Assembly: GCA_963797475.1 (NCBI GenBank)
Contig: CAWCPR010000001.1
Coordinates: forward strand, 1,984,001 to 2,048,000
DNA from: CAWCPR01 sp963797475
GTDB lineage: Bacteria; Chloroflexota; Anaerolineae; Anaerolineales; UBA4823
Direction of reading: 5' to 3'
Length of the DNA: 64,000 nt
Shown here in pieces: positions 36,900 to 46,321 of the stretch. The notes under the pieces were generated by a model that worked only from the letters and a program-made list of their open reading frames with translations, ran no database searches and was not told the origin of the DNA. Position 1 is the first letter of the stretch; each line of letters begins with the position of its first letter. The translations under genes and the position numbers were made by a program.

Positions 36900-38671
36900 T
36901 GACAAGCAAAACCAAGACAACACTGATCACCCCGTACGGCGGAACGTTGGTAAACCTGCTGGCAACCGGCGAGGAACGCGAAGAGCTTTTAGCCAAATCC
37001 AGTCACCTGCCGTCCATCCAAATCTCCACTCGTTCCCTGTGCGACCTGGAGCTGTTAGCGACCGGCGCGTTCTCACCCCTGGACCGCTTTATGAGCAAAC
37101 CCGACTATGAGCGGTTGTTGACCGAGATGCGCCTGGTGGATGGCACGCTGTTCCCCATTCCCATCACTTTGCCGGTGGAAGAAGATGCTCTGCCCGCCTG
37201 GAGCGAGCAGGTGACGTTAAGCGACGCTCGCAACAACACCATCGCGGTGATGAACATTCAAGAGGTCTATCACTACGATCCCCAGCGCGAGGCGCGGCTC
37301 GTGTTCGGCACGACCAACTCACGCCACCCGTTGGTGTCCGAGATGGTGCGCTGGGGTAAAGCCTACGTGTCAGGCGCACTTAAGGTGATCAATCTGCCGC
37401 AGTATAATGATTTTATCGATTTGCGCCGCACTCCGGCTGAAGTGCGGGCGCGCCTGGAAGAGATGGGCCATGATAAAGTGGTCGCATTCCAGACCCGCAA
37501 CCCGATGCACCGCATTCACGAAGAGCTGACCAAGCGCGCCGCCGAAGAGGTGGACGGTAGCCTGCTGATCCATCCGGTGGTCGGCATGACCAAGCCGGGC
37601 GACGTCGACCATTACACTCGCGTGCGCGTCTACCGCGCCCTGGCTGAGAATTATTACGACCAAAACCGCACAATTCTCAGCCTGCTGCCGCTTGCCATGC
37701 GCATGGCCGGGCCGCGCGAGGCGCTCTGGCACGCCATCATCCGCCGCAATTACGGGGCAACGCACTTTATCATCGGACGCGATCACGCCGGCCCGGGCAA
37801 CGACAGCCAGGGAAAGCCCTTTTACGGACCTTACGAGGCCCAGGCGATGCTAACCCAATACGCCGACGAAATCGGAGTCCAGCCGGTGGAATTTAAAGCC
37901 CTGGTCTACCTGGCGGATGAAGAGCGCTACGAAGAACAAAACAAAGTGCCTGAAGATGCGCGCATTTTCAACATATCCGGCACCCAGGTGCGCGAAGACT
38001 ACCTGGCGAAGGGCAAAGCCCTGCCCGAATGGTTCACCCGCCCCGAAACTTCCGAGATCCTCCAGCAAATGTACCCGCCGCGCCATAAGCAAGGGGTATG
38101 CATCTGGTTCACCGGCCTGAGCGGCTCGGGAAAATCGACGACAGCGGAGATTCTTACATCGCTCTTGCTGGAGCGCGGCCGCCAGGTTACCCTGCTGGAC
38201 GGCGATGTAGTTCGCACGCACCTGTCGAAGGGCCTGGGCTTTTCGCCTGAGGATCGCGATACCAATATTCTGCGCATCGGCTTCGTCGCCAGCGAAATTG
38301 CTCGTCACGGCGGCACCGTGATCTGCGCTGCTATCAGCCCCTACCGCGCCACCCGTAACGAGGCTCGCAAAATGGTCGGCGAAGAGCGCTTCATTGAGGT
38401 CTTCGTCGACACCCCGATCGAAGTTTGCGAACAACGAGATGTCAAAGGCCTGTACGCCCGCGCCCGCCGCGGCCAAATCACTGGCTTTACCGGTGTGGAT
38501 GACCCCTACGAGGAGCCGGTGAACCCGGAGCTGACCCTTCACACGGTGAAGACCTCCCCGGACGAAAACGCTCGCAGTATCGTCGCTTACCTTGAAGAAC
38601 GCGGGTTTATTTTGAAAAACGGCCGCCTCAGCCAACTTGAGCCAGCAGCAGAAATCCCCGTCCACGCTTAA
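36899..38671 (+). CDS. bifunctional sulfate adenylyltransferase/adenylylsulfate kinase (PAPS synthase)
   Basis: A 590-residue fusion. Residues 1-390 are ATP sulfurylase, with QTRNPMHRIHEEL near residue 198 and GRDHAGPGND near residue 294. Residues 395-570 are APS kinase, with P-loop GLSGSGKSTTAE near residue 405 and SPYRATRNEARKMVG. The order sulfurylase-kinase is the one seen in Aquifex-type and some other bacterial enzymes. It makes PAPS from sulfate and two ATP in the cytoplasm. Four sulfotransferases in the window use that donor. The start overlaps the previous stop (TAATG), so it is in one operon with the ulosonic acid genes. Confidence 0.93.
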   Translation: MTSKTKTTLITPYGGTLVNLLATGEEREELLAKSSHLPSIQISTRSLCDLELLATGAFSPLDRFMSKPDYERLLTEMRLVDGTLFPIPITLPVEEDALPAWSEQVTLSDARNNTIAVMNIQEVYHYDPQREARLVFGTTNSRHPLVSEMVRWGKAYVSGALKVINLPQYNDFIDLRRTPAEVRARLEEMGHDKVVAFQTRNPMHRIHEELTKRAAEEVDGSLLIHPVVGMTKPGDVDHYTRVRVYRALAENYYDQNRTILSLLPLAMRMAGPREALWHAIIRRNYGATHFIIGRDHAGPGNDSQGKPFYGPYEAQAMLTQYADEIGVQPVEFKALVYLADEERYEEQNKVPEDARIFNISGTQVREDYLAKGKALPEWFTRPETSEILQQMYPPRHKQGVCIWFTGLSGSGKSTTAEILTSLLLERGRQVTLLDGDVVRTHLSKGLGFSPEDRDTNILRIGFVASEIARHGGTVICAAISPYRATRNEARKMVGEERFIEVFVDTPIEVCEQRDVKGLYARARRGQITGFTGVDDPYEEPVNPELTLHTVKTSPDENARSIVAYLEERGFILKNGRLSQLEPAAEIPVHA

Positions 38672-38687
38672 GGACTTTCGAAAAATC

Positions 38688-39551
38688 ATGCCTGATCTGC
38701 CTGCTCTTTTCGATCTGACAGGCCGCGTCGCCATTGTGACCGGAGGCGCCGGCCTGTTGGGCGTTCAGTTCTGCCGGACTCTGGCGGAAGCTGGGGCGCA
38801 GGTGGTTATCGCCGACCTGGATCGGCGCGCCGCAGCCGCGCTGGCTGGTGATTTGAATGCCGCTTTGCCAGCGCCCGGCCGCGGCGCAAATGGGTGCGCC
38901 CTGGCGGTTGAAACAGATGTGACCAACTCGGATTCGGTCCACAATATGGTCGCCGCCGCGCTGCAGGCTTTTGGCCGCCTGGATATCCTGGTAAACAGCG
39001 CGGCTCTTGACCCCAAGTTTGACCCGCAGCAAAACCCGGAAAAGGGCGGACAGGACCTTAATAAAACAACTTTTGAGGATTACCCCCTGGATGCATGGAA
39101 TCAGGCGCTGAACGTGAACCTGACCGGGATGTTCCTGTGCTGCCAGGCTTCCGCCCGGGCGATGCTTGCTCAAGGAGCCGGGGTCATCGTCAATATTAGC
39201 TCGATATACGGCCTGGTCGCGCCGGACCAGCGGCTCTACCAGCGCCCCGGCCAGCCGTCACAATACAAACCCCCTTATTACTCGGTCACCAAAGCCGGGG
39301 TGCTTGGCCTGACCCGCTACCTGGCGGCATATTTTGCCGGCAAGGATATCCGCGTAAATGCGCTTACCCCGGGCGGTGTATACAAGGACCACGATCCGGA
39401 GTTCGTCCAGGCCTACTCGGCCCGGGCTGTGATGGGCCGCATGGCCGAGAAGGATGAAATGAACGGGGCGCTGCTGTTCCTGGCCTCAGACGCTTCGCGT
39501 TATATGACGGGGGCCAATCTGGTCGTTGATGGGGGTTGGACAACCTGGTAA
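38688..39551 (+). CDS. classical SDR-family oxidoreductase
   Basis: A 287-residue protein from ATG 38688; a TTG at 38637 is in frame but lies inside the previous gene. The cofactor loop is VAIVTGGAGLLGVQF, NSAALDPKF is the NNAG-type motif, the catalytic Ser lies in VNISSIYGLV and YYSVTKAG gives YxxxK. The C-terminus GANLVVDGGWTTW is typical of FabG-like SDRs. It sits just before a CMP-sugar synthetase and the NeuB fusion, so reduction or oxidation of the ulosonic acid or its precursor is possible. A similar SDR is at 53980. Confidence 0.87.
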   Translation: MPDLPALFDLTGRVAIVTGGAGLLGVQFCRTLAEAGAQVVIADLDRRAAAALAGDLNAALPAPGRGANGCALAVETDVTNSDSVHNMVAAALQAFGRLDILVNSAALDPKFDPQQNPEKGGQDLNKTTFEDYPLDAWNQALNVNLTGMFLCCQASARAMLAQGAGVIVNISSIYGLVAPDQRLYQRPGQPSQYKPPYYSVTKAGVLGLTRYLAAYFAGKDIRVNALTPGGVYKDHDPEFVQAYSARAVMGRMAEKDEMNGALLFLASDASRYMTGANLVVDGGWTTW

Positions 39552-39553
39552 CG

Positions 39554-40300
39554 ATGAGCGAAGTGCTTGCCCTGATCCCGGCTCGCGGCGGCTCGAAGAG
39601 CATCCCGCGCAAAAATATCCGCCCTTTCGCCGGGCACCCCTTGCTGGCTTACAGTATCGCTGCCGGGCTGGCGGCCGAAACCATCACGCGCCTGATCGTT
39701 TCCACAGACAGCCAGGAGATCGCGGACATAGCGCGCCGTTACGGCGCCGAGACGCCTTTCCTGCGCCCGCGCGAGTATTCTCAAGACCAAACCCCGGACC
39801 TGCCGGTCTTCCAGCATGCGCTGCGCTGGCTGGCGGACGAGGAAAACTACCGGCCCGATGTCATCGTTCAACTGCGCCCAACTTCCCCCTTCCGGCGTGT
39901 AGCTCATATCGACCAGGCCGTGTACCGGCTGTTAGAGCGTCCGGACGCCGATTCTATCCGCACGGTTTGCGTGCCCTTTCAAAACCCGTATAAGATGTGG
40001 TGCATCGGGCCGGATGGGATCATGCAGCCCCTGATGCAAACTTCCCTGCCTGAGCCTTATAACATGCCGCGCCAGTCGCTGCCCGAAACCTACTGGCAGA
40101 CTGGCTATGTGGACGCCGCCTGGACCGATACCCTCCTGGCGAAAAATTCCATGACCGGAAAACGCATCCTGCCCCTGGTAATCGACCCGAGTGAATGGAT
40201 CGATATCGACTCGCCCGACGATTGGCGCCGGGCCGAACGTTTGCTGGAAAGCGGAGAAATTTCGACGGAAGACCTGGGCTTCCATATTTCCAACGCCTAG
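39554..40300 (+). CDS. acylneuraminate-type cytidylyltransferase (CMP-ulosonate synthetase)
   Basis: A 248-residue protein from ATG 39554; an in-frame TTG at 39536 overlaps the SDR gene. The CTP signature is LIPARGGSKSIPRKNIRPF, then VQLRPTSPFRRVAHI near residue 102, and late WIDIDSPDDW. Compared with the copy at 35232 it has an extra middle stretch (FQNPYKMWCIGPDG) and QTGYVDAAWT in place of IRNGAIYAV. It should activate the product of the NeuB fusion encoded 57 bases downstream. Confidence 0.88.
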   Translation: MSEVLALIPARGGSKSIPRKNIRPFAGHPLLAYSIAAGLAAETITRLIVSTDSQEIADIARRYGAETPFLRPREYSQDQTPDLPVFQHALRWLADEENYRPDVIVQLRPTSPFRRVAHIDQAVYRLLERPDADSIRTVCVPFQNPYKMWCIGPDGIMQPLMQTSLPEPYNMPRQSLPETYWQTGYVDAAWTDTLLAKNSMTGKRILPLVIDPSEWIDIDSPDDWRRAERLLESGEISTEDLGFHISNA

Positions 40301-40357
40301 CATGCCTAATTTGATGAATCTCTTTCTCCTGGTCCCCATCCCTGTTTGGAGGTTTCA

Positions 40358-42262
40358 ATGCCTGTAATTAAGATTGGCGACCGCCTGGTTGGCGATGGCC
40401 AACCCACCTATGTCATCGCTGAAATTGGAGTTAACCACAACGGCATCCTGGCATTAGCCCTGGAATTGATCGATGTTGCGGTTGAAGCCGGCGCGGACGC
40501 GGTGAAATTTCAAAAGCGCAACCTGGAAAAGCTATACCCCAAGAAATACCTTGAGAACGCGAACTCGGGTGAGAAAACGCTGCGCTACTTATTGCCTATT
40601 TTGCAGCAGGTCGAGCTTCCCGAGCACGCTTATTACAAGATCGTGGAGTATTGCCGCAGGAAAAAGATCACATTCTTATGCTCAGCCTTCGACATGGATA
40701 GCGCCGACTTCCTGGAAACGCTCGACATCCCGGCCTATAAAGTGGCCTCAGCCGACCTGACCAACCTGCCCCTGCTCGACCACCTGGTTCAAAAAGGGAA
40801 GCCATTGATCCTTTCCACCGGCATGTCGCGCATGGAGGAAGTTGAGACCACGGTTGACTTCCTTAAATCCCGCAACGCCGTGTTTGCCCTGCTGCACTGC
40901 AACAGCACCTACCCGGCAGCCTTTGAGGACATCAATTTGCGCTTTATGGATCAACTGCGCCGCTTCGATGTGCCGGTGGGGTACTCAGGCCACGAACGCG
41001 GCATCGCCGTCTCGACCGTCGCCTCCGCCCTGGGCGCCAGCATCCTCGAGCGCCACATCACCCTGGACCGCACCATGGAAGGTCCCGATCATGCCGCCAG
41101 CCTGGAACCACAGGGGTTCAAAAAGATGGTGCGCGATATCCGCCAGGTGGCTGAGGCGCTTGGCGCTGGAAAAGAAAAATTTATCTCGCGCGGCGAAATC
41201 CTCAACCGGGAGGTCTTGGGCAAGAGCCTGGTGGCGAGCCGCCGGATCGAGTCCGGCGAAACAATCACTCCCAGCATGGTCACCGTCAAAGGGCCTGCCT
41301 TGGGCCTTTCTCCCCAACGCTACCCGGACCTGATTGGCCGGATTGTTGAGCGCGTCATCGAGGAGGATGAACCTTTCCTGGATCGCGACCTGGGGTTGAA
41401 AATCGAGCTGGATATGGCCCATGTTTTGCCCATGGATTACGGTTTCACCGTGCGCTTTCGCGATTTCGATGAACTGCTGGTATACAAGCCGCGTATGTTG
41501 GAATTCCACTTTACCGATCAGGACCTGGATGAGCATTACCCCGGCAGGGATTTTGACTTTAAACTGGTGGTCCACGCGCCTGAGTTTTGGGAGCGCACCC
41601 TGGTCGACCTGTGCGCGCTCGACGAGCGCCAGCGCAGCGGCTCGATCGCCCTGTTGCAGAAGACGATCGACCTCACCCGCGAGATGGGACCTCATTTCAA
41701 CGGCAAGCCCAAGGTAATCATCCACCCTGGGGCGATGAGCCTGGACCACCCCATTGCCGACCGCCAGGCCTTATACGACCAGTTGCGCCGCTCGATGGAA
41801 ACTTTAGACGGCGAGGGCGTCGATCTGCTCCTGGAAAACCTGCCGCCGCACCCCTGGTATTTTGGCGGCCAATGGTTGACCAACGCTTTCATGGACGCTT
41901 ACGAGATCCGTGATTTCATCACCCCGCTGGGGCTCGATTTCTGCTACGACAGCTCGCACCACAAGCTGTATTGCAACTGGGCCAAGGTGGACTTTTATGA
42001 GCAGGTGGAAGTGCTGCTGCCGTACATCCGCCACCTGCATCTCTCAGATGGCGCCGGTTTGGATGGCGAAGGTTTGCAAATTGGCGAAGGCACCATCGAT
42101 TGGGTGCGCTTCTTCAAAGTGATCGGCGACTACCACGGCACCATGATCCCTGAAATCTGGCGCGGTCACCAGCGCCAGGGTGAGGGTTTCCTGATCGCTA
42201 TTCAGCGCCTTTCAGACGCTTACTTCAAAGCTCGCGAAAAGGCTCGTCTCCCGCAAATCTAG
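40358..42262 (+). CDS. NeuB-family synthase with SAF domain fused to a TIM-barrel sugar isomerase-like domain
   Basis: A 634-residue protein; ATG 40358 has a GGAGG site 5 bases before. Residues 1-285 are NeuB: YVIAEIGVNHNGI, AVKFQKRN, KVASADLTNL, HCNSTYPA and GYSGHERG. Residues 286-350 are the SAF domain (KSLVASRRIESGETITP). Residues 355-630 are a xylose-isomerase-like barrel (AP endonuclease 2 type), with IIHPGAMSLDHP, LLLENLPPHPW, DFCYDSSHHK and HLHLSDGAG, which supply Glu, Asp and His metal ligands. The second domain could prepare or edit the aldose substrate. A normal NeuB is about 340-350 residues. Confidence 0.9.
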   Translation: MPVIKIGDRLVGDGQPTYVIAEIGVNHNGILALALELIDVAVEAGADAVKFQKRNLEKLYPKKYLENANSGEKTLRYLLPILQQVELPEHAYYKIVEYCRRKKITFLCSAFDMDSADFLETLDIPAYKVASADLTNLPLLDHLVQKGKPLILSTGMSRMEEVETTVDFLKSRNAVFALLHCNSTYPAAFEDINLRFMDQLRRFDVPVGYSGHERGIAVSTVASALGASILERHITLDRTMEGPDHAASLEPQGFKKMVRDIRQVAEALGAGKEKFISRGEILNREVLGKSLVASRRIESGETITPSMVTVKGPALGLSPQRYPDLIGRIVERVIEEDEPFLDRDLGLKIELDMAHVLPMDYGFTVRFRDFDELLVYKPRMLEFHFTDQDLDEHYPGRDFDFKLVVHAPEFWERTLVDLCALDERQRSGSIALLQKTIDLTREMGPHFNGKPKVIIHPGAMSLDHPIADRQALYDQLRRSMETLDGEGVDLLLENLPPHPWYFGGQWLTNAFMDAYEIRDFITPLGLDFCYDSSHHKLYCNWAKVDFYEQVEVLLPYIRHLHLSDGAGLDGEGLQIGEGTIDWVRFFKVIGDYHGTMIPEIWRGHQRQGEGFLIAIQRLSDAYFKAREKARLPQI

Positions 42263-42282
42263 CTCCCATCTCTGCCAGCAAT

Positions 42283-43947
42283 ATGCCCGCCTCATCGAAA
42301 CTCATCCCCGGCTTGCAACTGCGCCTGGCGAGCTGGCAAAACCAGCAGCGCATCGCCGCTCTGGCGCGCCAGGTGTCGCAGCACGCCCGCCGCAACACAA
42401 CCCGGCCGACGGTGGCGTTTTTTAACGCCTCCACACGCCTCACTGGCCTGAGTTTGAACGCGGCCTTTTCCCTGCTGACGGGTTGGAGTTTGCGTCTGTC
42501 GGGAGCCCGAGTTGCACATTTCGTTTGCAACACCGGGATGAACCCTTGTGTCCTTGGCACAAATCGCCAGGATTACAGCACGCCGCCGCCCTGCGCTTCC
42601 TGCATTGCCCAGTCGCAGCGCCTGTATGCCGGCAGCGAAGTGCACGCGCTCGAATACCAGGATCATATGCAGCTTTCCGCTGCGCTCCATGGCCTGAGCA
42701 CCGAACAACTCAGCCAGTTCGAATACCCGTGCGAGTTTGATGGCTGGATTCCAGGGCGCTCGCAGATCCCGCTTGGTCGCCTGGTCCTGCCCTCAATCCG
42801 CTGGGCGCTGCGCCGGCACCACCTTCCCGACGACGACCCTACGCACTACCTGATGCGAGCGTATATGCTGTCAGCCTATAACGTGTCGCGCGAGTTCAAC
42901 GCGTTTCTCAACCGCTGCAAACCGGCAGTCGCTGTTATTTTTAACGGCATCATGTACCCGGAGGCCGCCGCCCGTTGGGTAGCGCAGCAGCGCGGCCTGC
43001 GCGTTGTCACTCACGAAGTCAGCTTCCGGCGGTTTTCGGCGTTTTTCACCGATGGTCAGGCAACCGCTTACCCGCTGCGTATCCCAGACACATTCGAATT
43101 GAGCGCTGAACAAAACGCTCGTCTGGACGCTTATTTGGAAAAGCGCTTTCAGGGCAAATTCACTATGGCGGGCATCCGTTTTTGGCCCGAGATGCGCGGT
43201 CTGGATGAAACTTTCCTGAAGCAGGCTGCGAATTTCCGCCAGATGGTGCCCATTTTCAGCAATGTCGTCTTCGATACCAGCCAGGTGCACGCCAACGCCA
43301 TTTTTCCGCACATGTTCGCCTGGCTGAACTCGATCCTGGAAGCCGTCCGCCTGCACCCCGAAACGCTCTTTGTCATCCGCGCCCACCCGGACGAATTGCG
43401 CCCCGGCAGCGCCAAAAAAAGCCGGGAAAGCGTGCAAGATTGGGTGCGGCATCACCGGATAGATGCGCTTCCCAACGTGGTTTTCATTCCGTCCGATGAA
43501 TATGTCAGCTCCTATGAGCTGATTCAGCGAGCCAAGTTTGTGATCGTCTACAATTCCTCGATCGGCTTGGAAGCCACGCTTCTTGGAACGCCGGTCCTGT
43601 GTGGTGGAAAGGCGCGTTACACCCAATATCCCATCGTGTTTTTCCCTGACACAAAGCAAGCATTCCAGGAACAGTTAGAGGCTTTTTTGCAGGCTGAAAA
43701 GGTGGATCTCCCGCCAGAATTCCAGCGCAACGCCCGTCGTTTCCTGTATTACCAGCTCTTTCGTGCTTCACTGCCTTTTGGCCAATACCTGCAAACCGGA
43801 CCCAGGCCGGGATTTGTCCAGTTAAAGTCTTTCTCCTGGCAGGAGCTGCTGCCAGAACAATCCCCCACCATGCGAGTACTGCGCGACGGCATCCTGGGCC
43901 AGAAATTCCGGGACGGAGAGACCTTTCTGATGAACGAGGCATTATGA
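42283..43947 (+). CDS. capsule-type GT-B transferase with a cysteine cluster
   Basis: A 554-residue protein. The N-terminal third has FVCNTGMNPC and PPPCASCIAQS, together a C-x7-C-x14-C-x2-C pattern counted approximately, which may bind metal. The C-terminal half holds VIRAHPDELRPG near residue 365, FVIVYNSSIGLEATLLGTPV and GGKARYTQ, the donor-site pattern of capsular polysaccharide synthesis proteins. It is probably a glycosyltransferase of the locus; the donor is unknown. The stop overlaps the methyltransferase start by four bases. Related folds are encoded at 16387 and 25966. Confidence 0.75.
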   Translation: MPASSKLIPGLQLRLASWQNQQRIAALARQVSQHARRNTTRPTVAFFNASTRLTGLSLNAAFSLLTGWSLRLSGARVAHFVCNTGMNPCVLGTNRQDYSTPPPCASCIAQSQRLYAGSEVHALEYQDHMQLSAALHGLSTEQLSQFEYPCEFDGWIPGRSQIPLGRLVLPSIRWALRRHHLPDDDPTHYLMRAYMLSAYNVSREFNAFLNRCKPAVAVIFNGIMYPEAAARWVAQQRGLRVVTHEVSFRRFSAFFTDGQATAYPLRIPDTFELSAEQNARLDAYLEKRFQGKFTMAGIRFWPEMRGLDETFLKQAANFRQMVPIFSNVVFDTSQVHANAIFPHMFAWLNSILEAVRLHPETLFVIRAHPDELRPGSAKKSRESVQDWVRHHRIDALPNVVFIPSDEYVSSYELIQRAKFVIVYNSSIGLEATLLGTPVLCGGKARYTQYPIVFFPDTKQAFQEQLEAFLQAEKVDLPPEFQRNARRFLYYQLFRASLPFGQYLQTGPRPGFVQLKSFSWQELLPEQSPTMRVLRDGILGQKFRDGETFLMNEAL

Positions 43948-44831
43948 ATAGCCAGTCCAAGGAAAAAATCGAGATCTTATCCGTGGAGCTGCTTGACCAA
44001 CAGCGCCGGCACGTGATTGAGCTGAAAAAATTGGCGCATTCGCTCGGGCTGGAATTCGGCTGGCATTATTTGCTCGACATGACCTGGATTTTAAGCCAGC
44101 TTGGTGATGTCAAAGGAAAGCGCATTTTGGACGCTGGGGCGGGAACGGGTATCATGCAGTGGTATCTGGCCGAACTGGGCGCCGAGGTGATCAGCGTCGA
44201 CCGGGTCAGCAGGGCCGCGCTGCCCCTGCGATTTCGCGCCCGCTATCATGTCACAGGGTTGCGGGACCAGGATTTGCTGCCCACCCGCCAGGTCGTGCGG
44301 GCCAACTTTGCTCGCTCGGTTAACTGGCGGGTAAAAATGTCTTCCCAGGCGCGCGATCTTGCCGGGATGACCTCCCTGCGGCGCGTCCCGGGCAGGGTGG
44401 TTATTTATAACCAGGACCTGAAAAACCTGGAGGATATTCCCGGCGACTTCCTGGACGCAATCGTTGCCGTCTCTGCTCTGGAGCACAACCAGCCAGAGGA
44501 CCTGACCCTGGTTGTTTCTGAGCTGCTGCGGGTGCTTAAGCCTGGGGCCGTTTTGATCGCCAGCCTGAACGCCGCCCGCGACCAGGATTGGTGGCACGCG
44601 CCTTCTAAAGGCTGGTGCTACAGCGGAGAGAGCCTTCGCCGCCTCTTTTGTCTGCCGCAGGATCTGCCGACAAATTACAACCATTACGAAGAGCTGTTTG
44701 CAGCTCTTCGGGACTGCCGTGAGCTGCGCGACGGCCTGGCGAGCTTTTATTCTCGCTCGGGTCAAAACGGTATGCCCTGGGGCAAATGGGATCCGCAATA
44801 CATTCCGGTGGGAGTGCGTAAGGTAAAATAA
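43944..44831 (+). CDS. class I SAM-dependent methyltransferase
   Basis: A 295-residue protein. SAM motif I is ILDAGAGTGIMQWYLAELG near residue 55, then VISVDRVS and LDAIVAVSALEHNQPEDL, with LRVLKPGAVLIASLNAARD later. An insert of about 60 residues after strand two is basic. It is likely a sugar or ulosonic-acid methyltransferase. It overlaps the upstream capsule-type gene and is 19 bases before the carrier-protein gene, so it belongs to the same transcript as the amino-acid-loading cassette. Confidence 0.83.
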   Translation: MNSQSKEKIEILSVELLDQQRRHVIELKKLAHSLGLEFGWHYLLDMTWILSQLGDVKGKRILDAGAGTGIMQWYLAELGAEVISVDRVSRAALPLRFRARYHVTGLRDQDLLPTRQVVRANFARSVNWRVKMSSQARDLAGMTSLRRVPGRVVIYNQDLKNLEDIPGDFLDAIVAVSALEHNQPEDLTLVVSELLRVLKPGAVLIASLNAARDQDWWHAPSKGWCYSGESLRRLFCLPQDLPTNYNHYEELFAALRDCRELRDGLASFYSRSGQNGMPWGKWDPQYIPVGVRKVK

Positions 44832-44850
44832 AATGAAAGGAAGGTTCTGG

Positions 44851-45120
44851 ATGACGAATATCGATCAAACTGCGCTGTTTGAACGCGTACAGGTTTTGCT
44901 TGCAGATGCATTTCAGGTTTCACCGGACGAGATCACACCCGCCCTGGGCTTTGGCGACCTGCCCCAGTGGGATTCTCTGGGCCATATGGACATCATGATG
45001 CTGTTGGAGGAGCAGTTTGGAGTTGAAGTCAGCACACAAACGATCGCCGACCTGATCAGCATCCCGGCGATCTGTGAATATCTCTCCGAGTTGGTTAGGA
45101 AACAAGAGACCCATGAGTGA
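44851..45120 (+). CDS. acyl/peptidyl carrier protein
   Basis: An 89-residue carrier protein. I chose ATG 44851 because AAGGAAGG lies six bases before it; ATG 44833 would add six residues without a site. The 4'-phosphopantetheine attachment Ser is in WDSLGHMDIMMLLEEQFG near residue 42. The acidic four-helix pattern and length are normal. No fatty-acid or polyketide genes are near. It overlaps the aaRS-like ligase gene by eight bases, which argues that it carries an aminoacyl thioester. A phosphopantetheinyl transferase must be elsewhere. Confidence 0.9.
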   Translation: MTNIDQTALFERVQVLLADAFQVSPDEITPALGFGDLPQWDSLGHMDIMMLLEEQFGVEVSTQTIADLISIPAICEYLSELVRKQETHE

Positions 45121-46321
45121 TCGAGCGCAACCTGTAACGACTCTGGAACTGGCGCCCGAGCTGCCCATCCCGGCATACCTGGTAGGCGAAGTACAATCCA
45201 AGCTGGCTTACGTGGACGAACAAATAACCAGCGCTGAGATCACCGCAAGCGGAGAGAAAATTACCCTGAACCTGCGCCAGGCGGTCGACCCAGACCGCCA
45301 GATCGAGCTGAACCAGAAAGTACAGCGCGTGGTCGTCTCGATGGTCAAGGGCGCTTTCAAGCCCAAAATCCAGGTCCTGGAAGATCATTCAGACCGGCCT
45401 GTCAAATACCAGCTCGACCCCATGCAGGAGCTGATCCGGCGCGGCGAGATCAGCCAGGAAGCGCAGGGCATCTTCAGCCTGGGTCCGCTGGTCACGCGCC
45501 TGATCGAATATTTCGAGAGCCGTTTTGTTGAATTGGCGAATTCCTTTGAAGCGGCCCCGTACCGGTTCCCAACCTTGATCCCGGCCCGATATCTGGAACG
45601 GGTCAATTATTTCCACGCTTTTCCTCATTCTCTGACGTTCGTCACACACCTGCGCGAAGACCTGGACGCCATCGACCACTTTGCCCAACACGCGGCTTGC
45701 GACGATCACGGCCTGAACACGCCGCCCGACTCCTTCGCAGCCGTACAAGCCCTGCTTTCTCCTGCCGTTTGCTATCACTTGTATTTTTCCCTGGCGGATA
45801 AACCTCTGCCGGGGGGACAGGTAGCCGCCACCGCGGTGGGCAACTGCTTTCGCTACGAAGCAATCAACCTGGTCTCGCTCGAACGCCTGTGGAATTTCAC
45901 GATGCGCGAGATCATCTTCGTCGGGCCAAAGGAAACTGTACTGGCAAACCGGGAAACCGCTCGCCAGCGCATGAGCCGCGTTTTCGAAGAAATAGGGCTG
46001 GCTTACCGGGTCGAAAGCGCCAACGATCCATTTTTCATCGGCGAGTTTCGCAAGCAGGCTGCCTTCCAGAGCGCCTTCCAGCTCAAATATGAGATCCGCG
46101 CCCGCCTGCCATTCCGCGATTCCACCCTGGCGGTGGGCTCGTACAACTACCACCAGGATTTCTTTGGTCGCAATCTGAACATCACCCTGCCAGACGGCAG
46201 TCCCGCCCATACTGGCTGTGTGGCCTTCGGGCTTGAGCGCATGGCCCTGGCTTTTCTCGCCCAGAAAGGGTTGGAGCAGGCCAACTGGCCCGCAAGCGTT
46301 CGGGAGGCGGTGCGTGCCTGA
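45113..46321 (+). CDS. class II aaRS-like amino acid:[carrier protein] ligase
   Basis: A 402-residue protein from ATG 45113. Motif 2 is CFRYE near 245-249 and motif 3 is VAFGLERMALAF near 370-381. The predicted zinc ligands are Cys220 (SPAVCYHLY), Glu266 (MREIIFV) and Cys369 (HTGCVAFG); their 46 and 103 spacing closely matches what I recall for the Bradyrhizobium seryl-tRNA-synthetase homologues that charge carrier proteins. It ends 26 residues after motif 3, so there is no C-terminal anticodon domain, and no N-terminal tRNA-binding coiled coil is evident. It should adenylate an amino acid and load the adjacent carrier protein. The N-terminal 95 residues are unassigned. Confidence 0.88.
   Translation: MSDRAQPVTTLELAPELPIPAYLVGEVQSKLAYVDEQITSAEITASGEKITLNLRQAVDPDRQIELNQKVQRVVVSMVKGAFKPKIQVLEDHSDRPVKYQLDPMQELIRRGEISQEAQGIFSLGPLVTRLIEYFESRFVELANSFEAAPYRFPTLIPARYLERVNYFHAFPHSLTFVTHLREDLDAIDHFAQHAACDDHGLNTPPDSFAAVQALLSPAVCYHLYFSLADKPLPGGQVAATAVGNCFRYEAINLVSLERLWNFTMREIIFVGPKETVLANRETARQRMSRVFEEIGLAYRVESANDPFFIGEFRKQAAFQSAFQLKYEIRARLPFRDSTLAVGSYNYHQDFFGRNLNITLPDGSPAHTGCVAFGLERMALAFLAQKGLEQANWPASVREAVRA

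Noticed and set aside
45113..46321. Housekeeping seryl- or other tRNA synthetase
   Set aside because: No tRNA-binding coiled coil or C-terminal anticodon domain is evident, and the gene overlaps a carrier-protein gene; amino acid:carrier-protein ligase fits better.
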